NCBI GenBank assembly: GCA_964592855.1
Contig: CAZQKI010000135.1
Location: 1 to 12,459 of the forward strand
Source: JAAYLN01 sp964592855
GTDB lineage: Bacteria > Verrucomicrobiota > Kiritimatiellia > RFP12 > JAAYLN01
Length of the DNA stretch: 12,459 nucleotides
Direction of reading: 5' to 3'
Shown: in pieces, positions 1-6,719 of the stretch
Numbering within the stretch: the first letter of the stretch is position 1
Layout of the letters: every line of letters begins with the position of its first letter
Program-made: the position numbers and the translations under genes
Notes under the pieces: generated by a model
Seen by the model: only the letters and a program-made list of their open reading frames with translations
What the model was told of the DNA's origin: nothing
Databases searched by the model: none

Positions 1-2
1 CC

Positions 3-881
3 GACTATGTCATGGACAGCAGTCTGGGCGGGATCGTGGGTATCTCCACATCAAGCTCGTCCGACGAGGTGGCGCGGCACGGTTTCGTGGGGCAACTGAC
101 CGACGCGAAGACCTTGATCGTGACCGGAACGCCGTCCGCAATCGCGGAGGGCGGCACGAGTCAGCTTTCGGGTGTCGCCATCATGGACGACGACACGGCG
201 ACACGCCTCGCCGCAGGCGAAGTCGTATGGATCGACGTGGGTTTTCCTTTGGCCGGCATTGATGCGGACGGGCTTGCCACCGCCTTGACGGTGTACGCCG
301 ACACGGGGGCGACGTTCAACTGTTCCGGCCTTGGCATCGTCGGTTCCGGCTCGTTGCTGGTGCTGGACAGCCTTCCCGACAACTGCGGCCTCTATGCCGG
401 CGACGGCGTGCCCGACGGGTGGCAGGTGCATTACTTCGGCTTGCTGAACCCGCTGGGGCTCGCGGATGCCGATTTCGACCACGATGGCATGACGAACTGG
501 CAGGAGTATGTGGCATGCACGATTCCAACGAACCCGGCGTCCATCTTTGTCATGGCCAGCCCCGCATTGGCCTTGGGGACCAACTACACCGAGGAGGTCC
601 GCTTCGTTGCCGCGACCAATTTCGTGCGTAACGGCAGAACCTTTTCGTGGCCCGACCACTGGGTGACGCAGCGGGTCTACGAGGTGATCGGCCATACCTT
701 GACCTGGCCGGGCGCGGAGGGGCGCGTGTACGACGTGGAGTGCCGGACGAACCTTTTTTCCGGGGAATGGACCGGCCTGGCCGGGGCTTCGGACCTGCCG
801 GGGATCGCACCGATGAACACGGTCACGGACACGGTGCCGGCCAGCGTCAAGTTCTACCGCGTGAAGGTCCGCCTGCCGTGA
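3..881 (+). CDS. C-terminal part of a large secreted repeat protein (5' end outside window)
   Basis: The frame is open from the left edge, so the ATG at 12 is probably an internal methionine, not the start. About 292 residues are visible. The first ~130 are Ser/Thr/Gly/Ala-rich beta-type sequence. It is followed by the linker DGVPDGWQVHYFG, then a calcium-loop-like DFDHDGMTNWQE at nt 471-506 (Asp at loop positions 1, 3 and 5, Gly at 6, Glu at 12), as in thrombospondin-3, dockerin or EF-hand loops. The last ~70 residues form a small domain that opens with LTWPGAEGRVYDVECRTNL and ends FYRVKVRLP. This tail is familiar from very large exported proteins of Verrucomicrobiota and Kiritimatiellota, where it ends beta-helix or adhesin-like proteins. 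No membrane anchor or sorting signal is visible at the C-terminus. Role: surface or secreted, function unknown. The coding call is firm; the family placement is from memory of the pattern. Confidence 0.85.
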   Translation, partial: DYVMDSSLGGIVGISTSSSSDEVARHGFVGQLTDAKTLIVTGTPSAIAEGGTSQLSGVAIMDDDTATRLAAGEVVWIDVGFPLAGIDADGLATALTVYADTGATFNCSGLGIVGSGSLLVLDSLPDNCGLYAGDGVPDGWQVHYFGLLNPLGLADADFDHDGMTNWQEYVACTIPTNPASIFVMASPALALGTNYTEEVRFVAATNFVRNGRTFSWPDHWVTQRVYEVIGHTLTWPGAEGRVYDVECRTNLFSGEWTGLAGASDLPGIAPMNTVTDTVPASVKFYRVKVRLP

Positions 882-896
882 TTCTGATAGGAAATC

Positions 897-945
897 GCTT
901 TTCAGGCGGCGCGGGCACACGTCTGCCGGGCCGACCTGAAAAAGC
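897..945. other. Long imperfect hairpin after the stop of the upstream gene
   Basis: The arm GCTTTTCAGGCGGC (897-910) pairs with GCCG-A-CCTGAAAAAGC (930-945), leaving two single-A bulges. Inside the loop, GGCA (914-917) can pair again with TGCC (924-927). It begins 15 nt past the TGA at 879-881, so it could protect or define the 3' end of that transcript. The T-run is on the 5' arm and the A-run on the 3' arm, and no T-tract follows. It therefore does not have the layout of a standard rho-independent terminator for the plus strand. Confidence 0.5.
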
Positions 946-1038
946 AATCAATTATTTGGCGCAAGTCGGATGCACGGGATGCGGAGTTCATGCCAGGATC
1001 CCCTGTGGAGCGCATGGGCTTCGTATCCATAAACCGCC

Positions 1039-1149
1039 TCACCCCAGGGTGTCGCCCGCCGCCCGCAGGCGCGCCTGGACCTTCGAAATATCGACGTCGC
1101 GCGGCAGCACCCCGTCCTGGACGGCGATGGCCGCAGCCGTGCCGACGCC
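1039..1149 (-). pseudogene. Relic of the C-terminus of an FAD-dependent oxidoreductase
   Basis: Read on the minus strand and ending at the TGA at 1041-1039, this frame gives GVGTAAAIAVQDGVLPRDVD (1149-1090) and then ISKVQARLRAAGDTLG. It closely resembles the end of large FAD-dependent oxidoreductases of the FAD_oxidored (PF12831) type. In those the usual pattern is G-x-A-x-GTAAA-x-A-V-x-x-G-x-x-PR-x-(L/V)D, then a helix with L-Q-x-x-L-R and a final (G)-x-x-L. In the same frame an in-frame TAG (1167-1165) lies a few codons upstream. The sequence before that does not resemble the FAD domain in any frame I could read. It is therefore a severed tail of about 36 codons, with no start and no ribosome-binding site. 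Alternative: chance similarity, which the length and pattern make unlikely but do not exclude. Confidence 0.6.
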
Positions 1150-1258
1150 GTGGTGCAAAGTCCGCTACGGCTCCCTGTATTGCCGGAGGATACACCCCGC
1201 ACAGTCTCCAGTTTCAAGGAATAATGGGGCCCTTACACGCCACAGACCGAAAAGTTTA

Positions 1259-2116
1259 TCAGACCGGGGGGACCATGCGGTCCAGATGATACAGGAAGAA
1301 CTCCGCGTTCCAGTGACGCAGGCCCTCCTGCTCCCGCAACGGCAGGAAGCGTTGGACATCCTGAACGGCGCGACTCCAATCGATGCGGCGGATCGCTTCC
1401 CGCATTCGTGCCAGGTACCAGTCGGCGTCCACGCCGACAGCCTCGCCCGCCCACGGACCTTGCTGTTGGATTGCGTTCGACAGCACGTCCATGCGAGGAC
1501 GCACCCGGCGCGCGGCGAACCACAGGAAGTCGTACCAGTCCCTTCCCTTGACGTAGGGCCGGCACAACAAGGCGTGCGTTTTCGTGGCAAAGGCCGAAGG
1601 CAGGTCCTGTACCGTGACCGCGAACGTCGTCGGAAAGAGCAGGTAGTGCGTCTCGACCCCGGAGCCTGCGGGCGGGTTCGTATCCACTTCCAGCTTGATC
1701 CGCAGCTTCTGTCCCGAGATTCGCGGATAGGGAAGTGTGAACTCCATGACGGCGCCGACGGAATCCGTCTTCAGCCAGACCTTGCGCACCGCCGATTCCC
1801 GCGCGGGTGGGTCGCGCGTCTCGAACTGGACGCCTTCCATCGCGCAATCGCGGCGCACGGCGTCGAGATAACGGGTCCAGCGGAACACGGGGTCGGGTCG
1901 TTTCAGGAGAAAGTCCAGATCCTCGGAAAACCGCGGCAGGCGATGGATCATCCGCAGGCATGTGCCGCCATGAAACAGAGCCTCGCCGAAAAAGCCGCTG
2001 CGGGACAACGATGCCAGCACAAGGCTTTGCAGGACCTCCCCCAACGCCAGTTCCTGCTCCAGCGCGTTGGCTGGCGCGTAATCCTTCAGTTTGGCTTTCC
2101 AGGTGTCAGCGTCCAT
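1259..2116 (-). CDS. abiEii: AbiEii/AbiGii-family nucleotidyltransferase toxin (type IV toxin-antitoxin)
   Basis: This 285-residue protein is the toxin of an AbiE pair. AbiEii proteins are DUF1814-type nucleotidyltransferases, and characterised relatives transfer nucleotides to RNA targets such as tRNA and arrest growth. Family motifs are all present. GGTCLR (residues 50-55) is followed by RFSEDLDF (62-69) with the metal-binding Asp66 and Asp68. KLEVD (141-145) carries the third acidic position. Lys179 sits in KTHALL, and KGRDWYD (190-196) is the conserved C-terminal motif. Length is normal for the family and no catalytic residue is missing, so it should be active. The ATG at 2116 has a GGGAG Shine-Dalgarno (2128-2124) seven bases upstream. 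The gene overlaps the end of the antitoxin gene by 11 bases, so translation is probably coupled. Alternative starts are unlikely because this one matches the overlap arrangement typical of abiE. Confidence 0.95.
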   Translation of the reverse strand: MDADTWKAKLKDYAPANALEQELALGEVLQSLVLASLSRSGFFGEALFHGGTCLRMIHRLPRFSEDLDFLLKRPDPVFRWTRYLDAVRRDCAMEGVQFETRDPPARESAVRKVWLKTDSVGAVMEFTLPYPRISGQKLRIKLEVDTNPPAGSGVETHYLLFPTTFAVTVQDLPSAFATKTHALLCRPYVKGRDWYDFLWFAARRVRPRMDVLSNAIQQQGPWAGEAVGVDADWYLARMREAIRRIDWSRAVQDVQRFLPLREQEGLRHWNAEFFLYHLDRMVPPV

Positions 2117-2765
2117 GCTTCAGCTCCCGATGCAGTCCGTTCAGGTAGTCGAGGGTCCGCCGGCAGCGGAAACTGCGTCGAATGGCATCCAACGGCCGGA
2201 ACGACAACCGGTCGAGGTCGTCCGGCTCGATCCGCAGCGACTCGGTCAGGTAGGCGGGGCCGTCGCCCGCCCACGAGACCCGCGAGTTCAGATAAACCAT
2301 GTCTGCGATCGCGCGCAGTGGCGTGGCGACGAAGCACCAGCTCATCGGGTCAAGACGACACGCATCCACCCCCGCGCGTGGATCGCGGGCCGGAACCCTC
2401 TGGAAGGTGAAAACGCCAAGCGGCGTCGCGAACGTCCGGCTCCGCGCCACCGTGACGCTGGCCACCTGATAGACCGCCTCGGGGATCAACCCGTGATGCG
2501 CCAAGGCCGACTCGAGACTGATATGCGAAGGACCATGCAGCCGGGCGGCCACGACAAACGGATGCACCTCGGTCCTTCGGAAGGCTTCCGCCAAGATCCA
2601 AAGCCCCGGCTTGAGCCGCAGAAGTTCGCCCGCGTGCACCGCGCGGTGGACCAGCAGCCTCCGAGCGCCTGCGCTCACATCCGGGAACAGGTTGCGGACC
2701 GACGTTTCATCGCACAGGCCCCCTGGCGGCGACAACCCCAAAAGCCTTTCGGTGAGCGATTGCAT
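2106..2765 (-). CDS. abiEi: AbiEi-family antitoxin and transcriptional autorepressor
   Basis: This 219-residue protein is the antitoxin partner. Residues 1-60 form a winged-helix region ending in GELLRLKPGLWIL. Residues 78-124 hold the AbiEi signature GPSHISLESALAHHGLIPEA and then SVTVARSRTFATPLGVFTFQ. The remaining ~95 residues match the usual C-terminal antitoxin domain. In studied AbiE systems this protein binds inverted repeats in its own promoter and represses the operon, and it counteracts the toxin without forming a stable complex (type IV). The matching inverted repeat is present here, six bases before the start codon. The ATG at 2765 is fixed by an in-frame TAA at 2777-2775 with no other start codon between. 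There is no Shine-Dalgarno upstream, and the predicted -10 element places transcription initiation at or next to the A of this ATG, so the message may be leaderless. Confidence 0.93.
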   Translation of the reverse strand: MQSLTERLLGLSPPGGLCDETSVRNLFPDVSAGARRLLVHRAVHAGELLRLKPGLWILAEAFRRTEVHPFVVAARLHGPSHISLESALAHHGLIPEAVYQVASVTVARSRTFATPLGVFTFQRVPARDPRAGVDACRLDPMSWCFVATPLRAIADMVYLNSRVSWAGDGPAYLTESLRIEPDDLDRLSFRPLDAIRRSFRCRRTLDYLNGLHRELKHGR

Positions 2766-2771
2766 GCGATT

Positions 2772-2792
2772 AGATTACGAAATTCGTAATCT
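2772..2792 (-). promoter_or_regulatory. Palindromic operator of the abiE operon
   Basis: The arms AGATTACGAA (2772-2781) and TTCGTAATCT (2783-2792) are perfect 10-bp inverted repeats around a single central base. The site starts six bases upstream of the abiEi start codon and overlaps the predicted spacer and -10 region. AbiEi proteins are known to bind inverted repeats in their own promoter, so this is the probable autorepression site. The assignment to AbiEi is inferred from position and symmetry; the palindrome itself is directly seen. Confidence 0.85.
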
Positions 2793-2800
2793 TGTTGCAA
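2772..2800 (-). promoter_or_regulatory. Predicted sigma-70-type promoter of abiEi-abiEii
   Basis: On the minus strand TTGCAA (2800-2795) and TAATCT (2777-2772) lie 17 bases apart. The -35 matches well in its first three bases and the -10 is a weak match (TA....T). The -10 is embedded in the palindromic operator. Six bases (2771-2766) separate it from the start codon, which predicts a transcript with no or almost no 5' leader. Confidence is limited by the weak -10. Confidence 0.5.
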
Positions 2801-2891
2801 TCAAAATCTGGCGCGCGCTTACGTATGCAGCGCGGATCACCGACAGCATCGCACCTGCCATGCGTCCGTTGGCACACGATATGCGGAGTAT

Positions 2892-2920
2892 TTGCTTGAT
2901 GGGAGCCGCCCGGATATACT
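2892..2920 (+). promoter_or_regulatory. Predicted sigma-70-type promoter of the LamG/DUF4091 operon
   Basis: TTGCTT (2892-2897) and TATACT (2915-2920) are separated by exactly 17 bases. The -10 differs from TATAAT in one position. Initiation near 2927 would give a leader of about 44 bases before the ATG at 2971. It lies in the 205-bp gap between divergent abiEi and this operon and does not overlap the abiE operator. Nothing else recognisable is seen between 2793 and 2891. Confidence 0.6.
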
Positions 2921-2959
2921 GGCGGTTGATCGGTCCTGTTGTGTACCACGATCATCATT

Positions 2960-2964
2960 GGAGG
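2960..2964 (+). promoter_or_regulatory. Ribosome-binding site that fixes the start at 2971
   Basis: GGAGG stands six bases before the ATG at 2971. The reading frame is open far further upstream (to about 2611), but that extension runs antisense through abiEi. Only the start at 2971 has a Shine-Dalgarno and a signal peptide directly behind it. Confidence 0.85.
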
Positions 2965-2970
2965 CAAAGG

Positions 2971-5589
2971 ATGCGAACTTGCTTGGCGGGACTTGTTGGA
3001 GCGGGGCTTCTGGCGCTGCTCGCAAACTCGGAGCTGGATGCGGCCGAGGCCGTGCCCCGGCTCGATTACGATTTCGGGATGCCTGCCGCAGTCGGCATTC
3101 CGGATCGCGCCGGGAGCGGACTTCACCTGAAACTGGGAAAGGCCGCGCGGATCGCGGACGGCGCCCTGGTCTTCAACGGCGCCGCCGATTCCGTGGCGTC
3201 CGCCAACGAAGCCGCCTTCCGTGCCTGGGCCAGGGGCGTCGACCTGCGCGAGATCTCCGCCGCATTTTGGATCCGCTTTGACAAGCGGTCCGATCGCACG
3301 CAGGCGCGCAGCGCCGCGCTCGGGCTTTTCGACTGCCGCGTCGGCGACGACGGCTTCCTGGAACTGGACTGCTTCACCGCCCCCACCGAGATTATGGCCG
3401 GGAAGTTGGTCATGCGGAGCAAGACGCGTGTGGAGATGGGGAAGTGGTACCAGGTCGCGTTCAACTTTTCTACCAACCGACGCCGCTATTCGCTCTATGT
3501 CGACGGCCGGTGGCAGATGGAGAATGACCAACTGGTGCTGCCGGCGCTGGCGCTCGGCTCACTCCGCCTGGGGCAGGGCTTCCGCGGGGCAATCAAAGAT
3601 CTGAAGTTCTACGACGTCGCGCTGGAGTCCGAGTCCCTGACCATTGCCGATCAACCAGCCGCCGACTACGAGGCGCTGATCCGGCGCGCCACCGCCATTG
3701 CTGCGACAAAGAACAGCGCGCTCAAAGCCTGGGCGGAGGAACTGGCCCGGCGCGCCGACCGCCTGAAGCAGAGCGTCGGCCGGACGACAATCGCGCAAGT
3801 CAAGGCCCTGATGCGCGATCTGGCGAACGCGGAAACGCTTGCCGACGGCCTTCGCGACGAGACGAACACCCTTGCCAACGCCATCGTCACGAGCTACTCG
3901 CTTCCCGCAACCACGCAGGATCTTCTCTTGCCCTACGACCTCCCGAAGGTCGGTCGACTCTCCAACACGCTGAACATCCTGGCCGCGCAGGGCGAGTTCG
4001 AATCGGCGATCCTGGTGGTCGTCCCCTTCCGTCCGGTCGACAGTTTCACGCTCCAGGTGAGCGACCTGCACAACGGAGCGACCGTGATCCCCGCCTCGGC
4101 CGTCGACATCAAGGTGATCAAGCGCTGGTTCCGGACGGGCGGCGCCTGGATGACCTACCACGCCGACAAGCGGCAGCGAGTGCTCGTTCCCGATCTCCTT
4201 GTGAACGACGACCGGATCATCCGCGTCGACGAACTCCGCGCCTCCAATGAACTGCTGATGCATTTCCCCCGCGGCGACCGGTATGTCGATGTCAGCCGCT
4301 ACGCCTACGATCAGATTGATTTCAACGTCAACACCGATCCGTTCTGGGATGCCCCGACCCTGCAGCCGCTCGCCCTCCCCGAGGCCGGCAGGAACCAGCC
4401 CTACAACCTGACCCTCCATGTGCCCGAGGCGGCCGCTCCCGGAATCTACACCGGCACGGTCCAGTTGCTCGCCGACGGCAAGGGCGTCGCCGAGATCGCC
4501 ATCAACCTCCGCGTGCTTCCCTTTGCGCTGCCGGAGGCCAGGACCTACTACGACATCAGCCGCCCCTACTACAGCCACATCAACAGCGCCCCGACCGAAA
4601 ACCGGGAGATCTTCTTCAAGGGGGTCAAGAACCTCAAGGAACACAGCCTGCTGCATGCCAGCCGCGTGGCCGACACGCCGTGGCAGATCGAACTGGCGAA
4701 GCAGGCCGGCTACCCGTTGCAGGAACTGGTGGGCGCGGGCAAGCCCTCCCCCCGCGACTGGAAGGGCAATTTCGGCGGCCCCGGCGCCTCGTATCACACG
4801 GACGGCCCCGGGGTGATCACGGTCGAAGACCAGGTTCTGCTCGACCGACTGTTCAAGCGCGACCTGAAGCGGCAGCTCGACTACTTCGACAAGCACATCG
4901 GACCGGACGTCTCCTTCTTCAATGTCGGTGCCAGCGAATCCTCCTACTATGGAACCCTGGTCATCGGCATGGAACAGGGGGCCGACTGCTACCATGAGAC
5001 CGGGCGCGCCCGGTTGATGACGCATGGGATGGTGGTCGACGTCCCGCTGTTCATGGGCGATTACGGCGACATGGATTCCACGACGCACATCAAGAAGGAG
5101 TGGGCCGACCGCTGGCATGTGGCGGGCGGACGCATCATGAACTACGCCAACCCCTTCCCCGGCGCCGAAAATCCGGCCTGGTTCCGCCGCCGCATCGGCC
5201 TGCAGATGTACAAGGCCAACTACGACGGGCAGATGCTCCACGGCTATGTGGCCAACTTCTGGAATGAATTCGCCGAATGGCCGGGAGGCGACGGGAACTA
5301 CCGCCATTTCGGCATGGTCTATCCCCAGAAGAACGGCATCATCAACACGCTGGCGATCGGCGGCGCGCGCGAGGCCTACGACGATGTCCGCTACGCGACG
5401 AAGCTGCAGACGCTCGCTCTCGCCCATCGCGACTCCAAGGACATCCGCGTCGCCCGCGAGGCGCGGCGCCAGCTGATCTGGCTGGAGCGTCTGGATGGCG
5501 AAAAGGCCGACCTGGATGCCTTCCGGATCGGCGCCGTCCACCGCATCCTCACGCTCCTCGACCTCATTCAACTCCGCGGAGGCAAATGA
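2971..5589 (+). CDS. Secreted LamG-domain protein with DUF4091-type glycoside-hydrolase-like C-terminus
   Basis: The protein has 872 residues. Residues 1-27 are a signal peptide (short basic start, Leu/Ala-rich core, likely cut after AEA). Residues ~30-218 look like a concanavalin/LamG-type jelly roll, with RYSLYVDGRWQ (~171-181) and FRGAIKDLKFYD (~204-215). Residues ~225-310 are helical and charged, a probable linker. From ~320 to the end it follows the architecture of proteins annotated as glycoside hydrolase / DUF4091. A beta-sandwich contains QGEFESA and VLVPDLLVNDDRIIRVDE. An aromatic-rich barrel-like region follows, with GYVANFWNEFAEWPGGDGNY and the late DUF4091-type segment GGAREAYDDVRYA. 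A carbohydrate substrate is inferred, not shown, and I cannot assign catalytic acids. It is first in a three-gene operon; its TGA overlaps the next ATG. It lacks a lipobox, so it is probably periplasmic or secreted. Confidence 0.88.
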   Translation: MRTCLAGLVGAGLLALLANSELDAAEAVPRLDYDFGMPAAVGIPDRAGSGLHLKLGKAARIADGALVFNGAADSVASANEAAFRAWARGVDLREISAAFWIRFDKRSDRTQARSAALGLFDCRVGDDGFLELDCFTAPTEIMAGKLVMRSKTRVEMGKWYQVAFNFSTNRRRYSLYVDGRWQMENDQLVLPALALGSLRLGQGFRGAIKDLKFYDVALESESLTIADQPAADYEALIRRATAIAATKNSALKAWAEELARRADRLKQSVGRTTIAQVKALMRDLANAETLADGLRDETNTLANAIVTSYSLPATTQDLLLPYDLPKVGRLSNTLNILAAQGEFESAILVVVPFRPVDSFTLQVSDLHNGATVIPASAVDIKVIKRWFRTGGAWMTYHADKRQRVLVPDLLVNDDRIIRVDELRASNELLMHFPRGDRYVDVSRYAYDQIDFNVNTDPFWDAPTLQPLALPEAGRNQPYNLTLHVPEAAAPGIYTGTVQLLADGKGVAEIAINLRVLPFALPEARTYYDISRPYYSHINSAPTENREIFFKGVKNLKEHSLLHASRVADTPWQIELAKQAGYPLQELVGAGKPSPRDWKGNFGGPGASYHTDGPGVITVEDQVLLDRLFKRDLKRQLDYFDKHIGPDVSFFNVGASESSYYGTLVIGMEQGADCYHETGRARLMTHGMVVDVPLFMGDYGDMDSTTHIKKEWADRWHVAGGRIMNYANPFPGAENPAWFRRRIGLQMYKANYDGQMLHGYVANFWNEFAEWPGGDGNYRHFGMVYPQKNGIINTLAIGGAREAYDDVRYATKLQTLALAHRDSKDIRVAREARRQLIWLERLDGEKADLDAFRIGAVHRILTLLDLIQLRGGK
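5578..5582 (+). promoter_or_regulatory. Ribosome-binding site bearing on the choice between two nearby starts
   Basis: GGAGG lies inside the last codons of the upstream gene. It is three bases from the ATG at 5586 and nine bases from the in-frame ATG at 5592. Spacing favours 5592, while the ATGA overlap favours 5586. The two products differ by two residues ahead of the signal peptide. Confidence 0.65.
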
Positions 5590-6707
5590 TCATGAACCGG
5601 CTGACAAATATACTCCTGCTCCTCCTCCCCGCCCTGGTTGCGGTTGGCGCGTTACCGCAGGCGCGCGCCGAAAAGAACATCATCGCGGTCGAGTACCGCG
5701 ACCTGCCGGCACACTTCGAATCGCTGCCGCAGGACGAGGCGCCCCGGTGGAACTTCAACTTCCGTCCCTACGGCGCCATGGCCGCCTCGTTCCTCTGGAG
5801 CGACCCCATCATGCAGCGCAGCGTGATGACCGGCGACACCGCCGGCGACAAGGAGCCCACCGCGATCTATGTCTGCTGCAACGCCGAGGGGTTCACCGTC
5901 CTGGTGTATGCCATCGAGAACAAGATGCAGGCGAATCTCGAAAAGGGGCTGTCGCTCCCCTCCAGCACGCTGGAGTGCTTCTTCGCCCCGGGCGACGCCG
6001 ACACCGCCAAGATCGAGCATTACTACCAGTTCATGTGCCAGGCCACGGAGCCGAAGCTCGTCGGGGTCTATCCCTGGCTGATGGAGGACCGCTCCTTCCG
6101 CGGTATCCACGACGACATCCGGATCGATGCGAAAACGCTCGCGAACGGCAACCTGATCAAGATCTTCGTGCCTTGGGCGCCGCTCTTCGACCGCCTTCCG
6201 CTCACGCCCGCCAAGCGCGACAACCTCTGGCGCCTCTCCGTGATCCGCTGGGCTTCCAGCGGGGCGCAGACGTGGGGCGGCGTCGTCCATGCCGCGAACT
6301 CGGCCGGCTACATCCGCTTCCCGGCGTTCACCGATGCGCAGAAGACCGCGATCTGGAAGACGAACCTGCTGAAGGCGTGGACGCGCTACAAGAACACGGT
6401 GTCCGACGCATCGGTCAATCCCGGCAAGACCTTCGAGCGGCTGGAGCCCTTCTACGTCGAGACGCTCGCCAAGCTCCCCCAGACCTTCAAGAATGTCAAC
6501 GAGGACTTCGGGTTCCGCCGGGCCTGGCTTGAACCCGCCATCCAGACGCGCGATGCGCTCGGAGCCGGGATCGCGGCATTCGACACGCTTTCGCAAACCG
6601 ACCAGGAGGCCTTCTACGCGAAGGCTGCGGATCTGCTCTTCAACTTCTCCTACGACCTGGATCAGGCCTACGGCGATTATCTGGCCGCCAAACTCTTCAC
6701 GAAATAG
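5586..6707 (+). CDS. Secreted protein with a CBM9-like beta-sandwich domain
   Basis: The protein has 373 residues (371 if the second ATG at 5592 is used). Residues 1-28 form a signal peptide with a poly-Leu core and the cleavage-like site ARA/EK. Residues ~30-247 resemble family-9-type carbohydrate-binding (CBM9-like / DOMON-like) domains. Evidence includes the late strand pair WRLSVIRWASSGAQTWGG followed by VHAANSAGYIRFPAF (~215-250), which corresponds to the W-R-x-x-x-x-R-W...W-G...G-x-x-x-F ending common to that family. Residues ~250-373 are predicted helical, and no catalytic motif is visible. The gene overlaps the upstream one by four bases (ATGA) and is followed 12 bases later by a third gene, so the three are very likely co-expressed. 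It may bind the glycan handled by the upstream protein. The domain call is from pattern memory; an unrelated beta-sandwich remains possible. Confidence 0.82.
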   Translation: MIMNRLTNILLLLLPALVAVGALPQARAEKNIIAVEYRDLPAHFESLPQDEAPRWNFNFRPYGAMAASFLWSDPIMQRSVMTGDTAGDKEPTAIYVCCNAEGFTVLVYAIENKMQANLEKGLSLPSSTLECFFAPGDADTAKIEHYYQFMCQATEPKLVGVYPWLMEDRSFRGIHDDIRIDAKTLANGNLIKIFVPWAPLFDRLPLTPAKRDNLWRLSVIRWASSGAQTWGGVVHAANSAGYIRFPAFTDAQKTAIWKTNLLKAWTRYKNTVSDASVNPGKTFERLEPFYVETLAKLPQTFKNVNEDFGFRRAWLEPAIQTRDALGAGIAAFDTLSQTDQEAFYAKAADLLFNFSYDLDQAYGDYLAAKLFTK

Positions 6708-6719
6708 GGAGTCCTCCAC

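Larger units (their letters stand above)
882..1258. other. Gap between the secreted-protein gene and abiEii; mostly non-coding
   Basis: This 377-bp stretch has no intact gene. It contains a long imperfect hairpin just after the upstream stop (897-945) and, on the minus strand, a short stretch resembling the end of an FAD-dependent oxidoreductase (1039-1149). The interval 946-1038 and the interval 1150-1258 show nothing I can assign. The interval 1150-1258 is where the 3' untranslated end of the abiE transcript would lie. No clear intrinsic terminator with a T-tract is visible for either flanking gene. Confidence 0.6.

Noticed and set aside
897..945. Rho-independent terminator
   Set aside because: The stem is strong but no T-tract follows, and the T-run is on the 5' arm. 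It is kept only as a hairpin of unknown role.
51..947. Open minus-strand frame of 298 codons opposite the left-edge gene
   Set aside because: It has no recognisable domain and is rich in Arg/His/Gly as expected for the antisense of GC-rich coding DNA. The plus frame carries clear motifs.
882..1258. Insertion sequence or integrase remnant around the abiE module
   Set aside because: No transposase or integrase reading frame, terminal inverted repeats or target-site duplication could be found on either side of the module.
647..2410. Open plus-strand frame of 587 codons across the gap and abiE
   Set aside because: It runs antisense through abiEii and abiEi, whose motifs are unmistakable. The translation has no domain and is low-complexity and basic.
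2611..2970. N-terminal extension of the LamG/DUF4091 protein upstream of 2971
   Set aside because: It runs antisense through abiEi, lacks a ribosome-binding site and would bury a clear signal peptide that begins at 2971.
3559..5571. Open minus-strand frame of 670 codons opposite the LamG/DUF4091 gene
   Set aside because: It is a shadow frame: Val/Gly/Arg/Asp-rich with no domain, while the plus frame has a signal peptide and family motifs.
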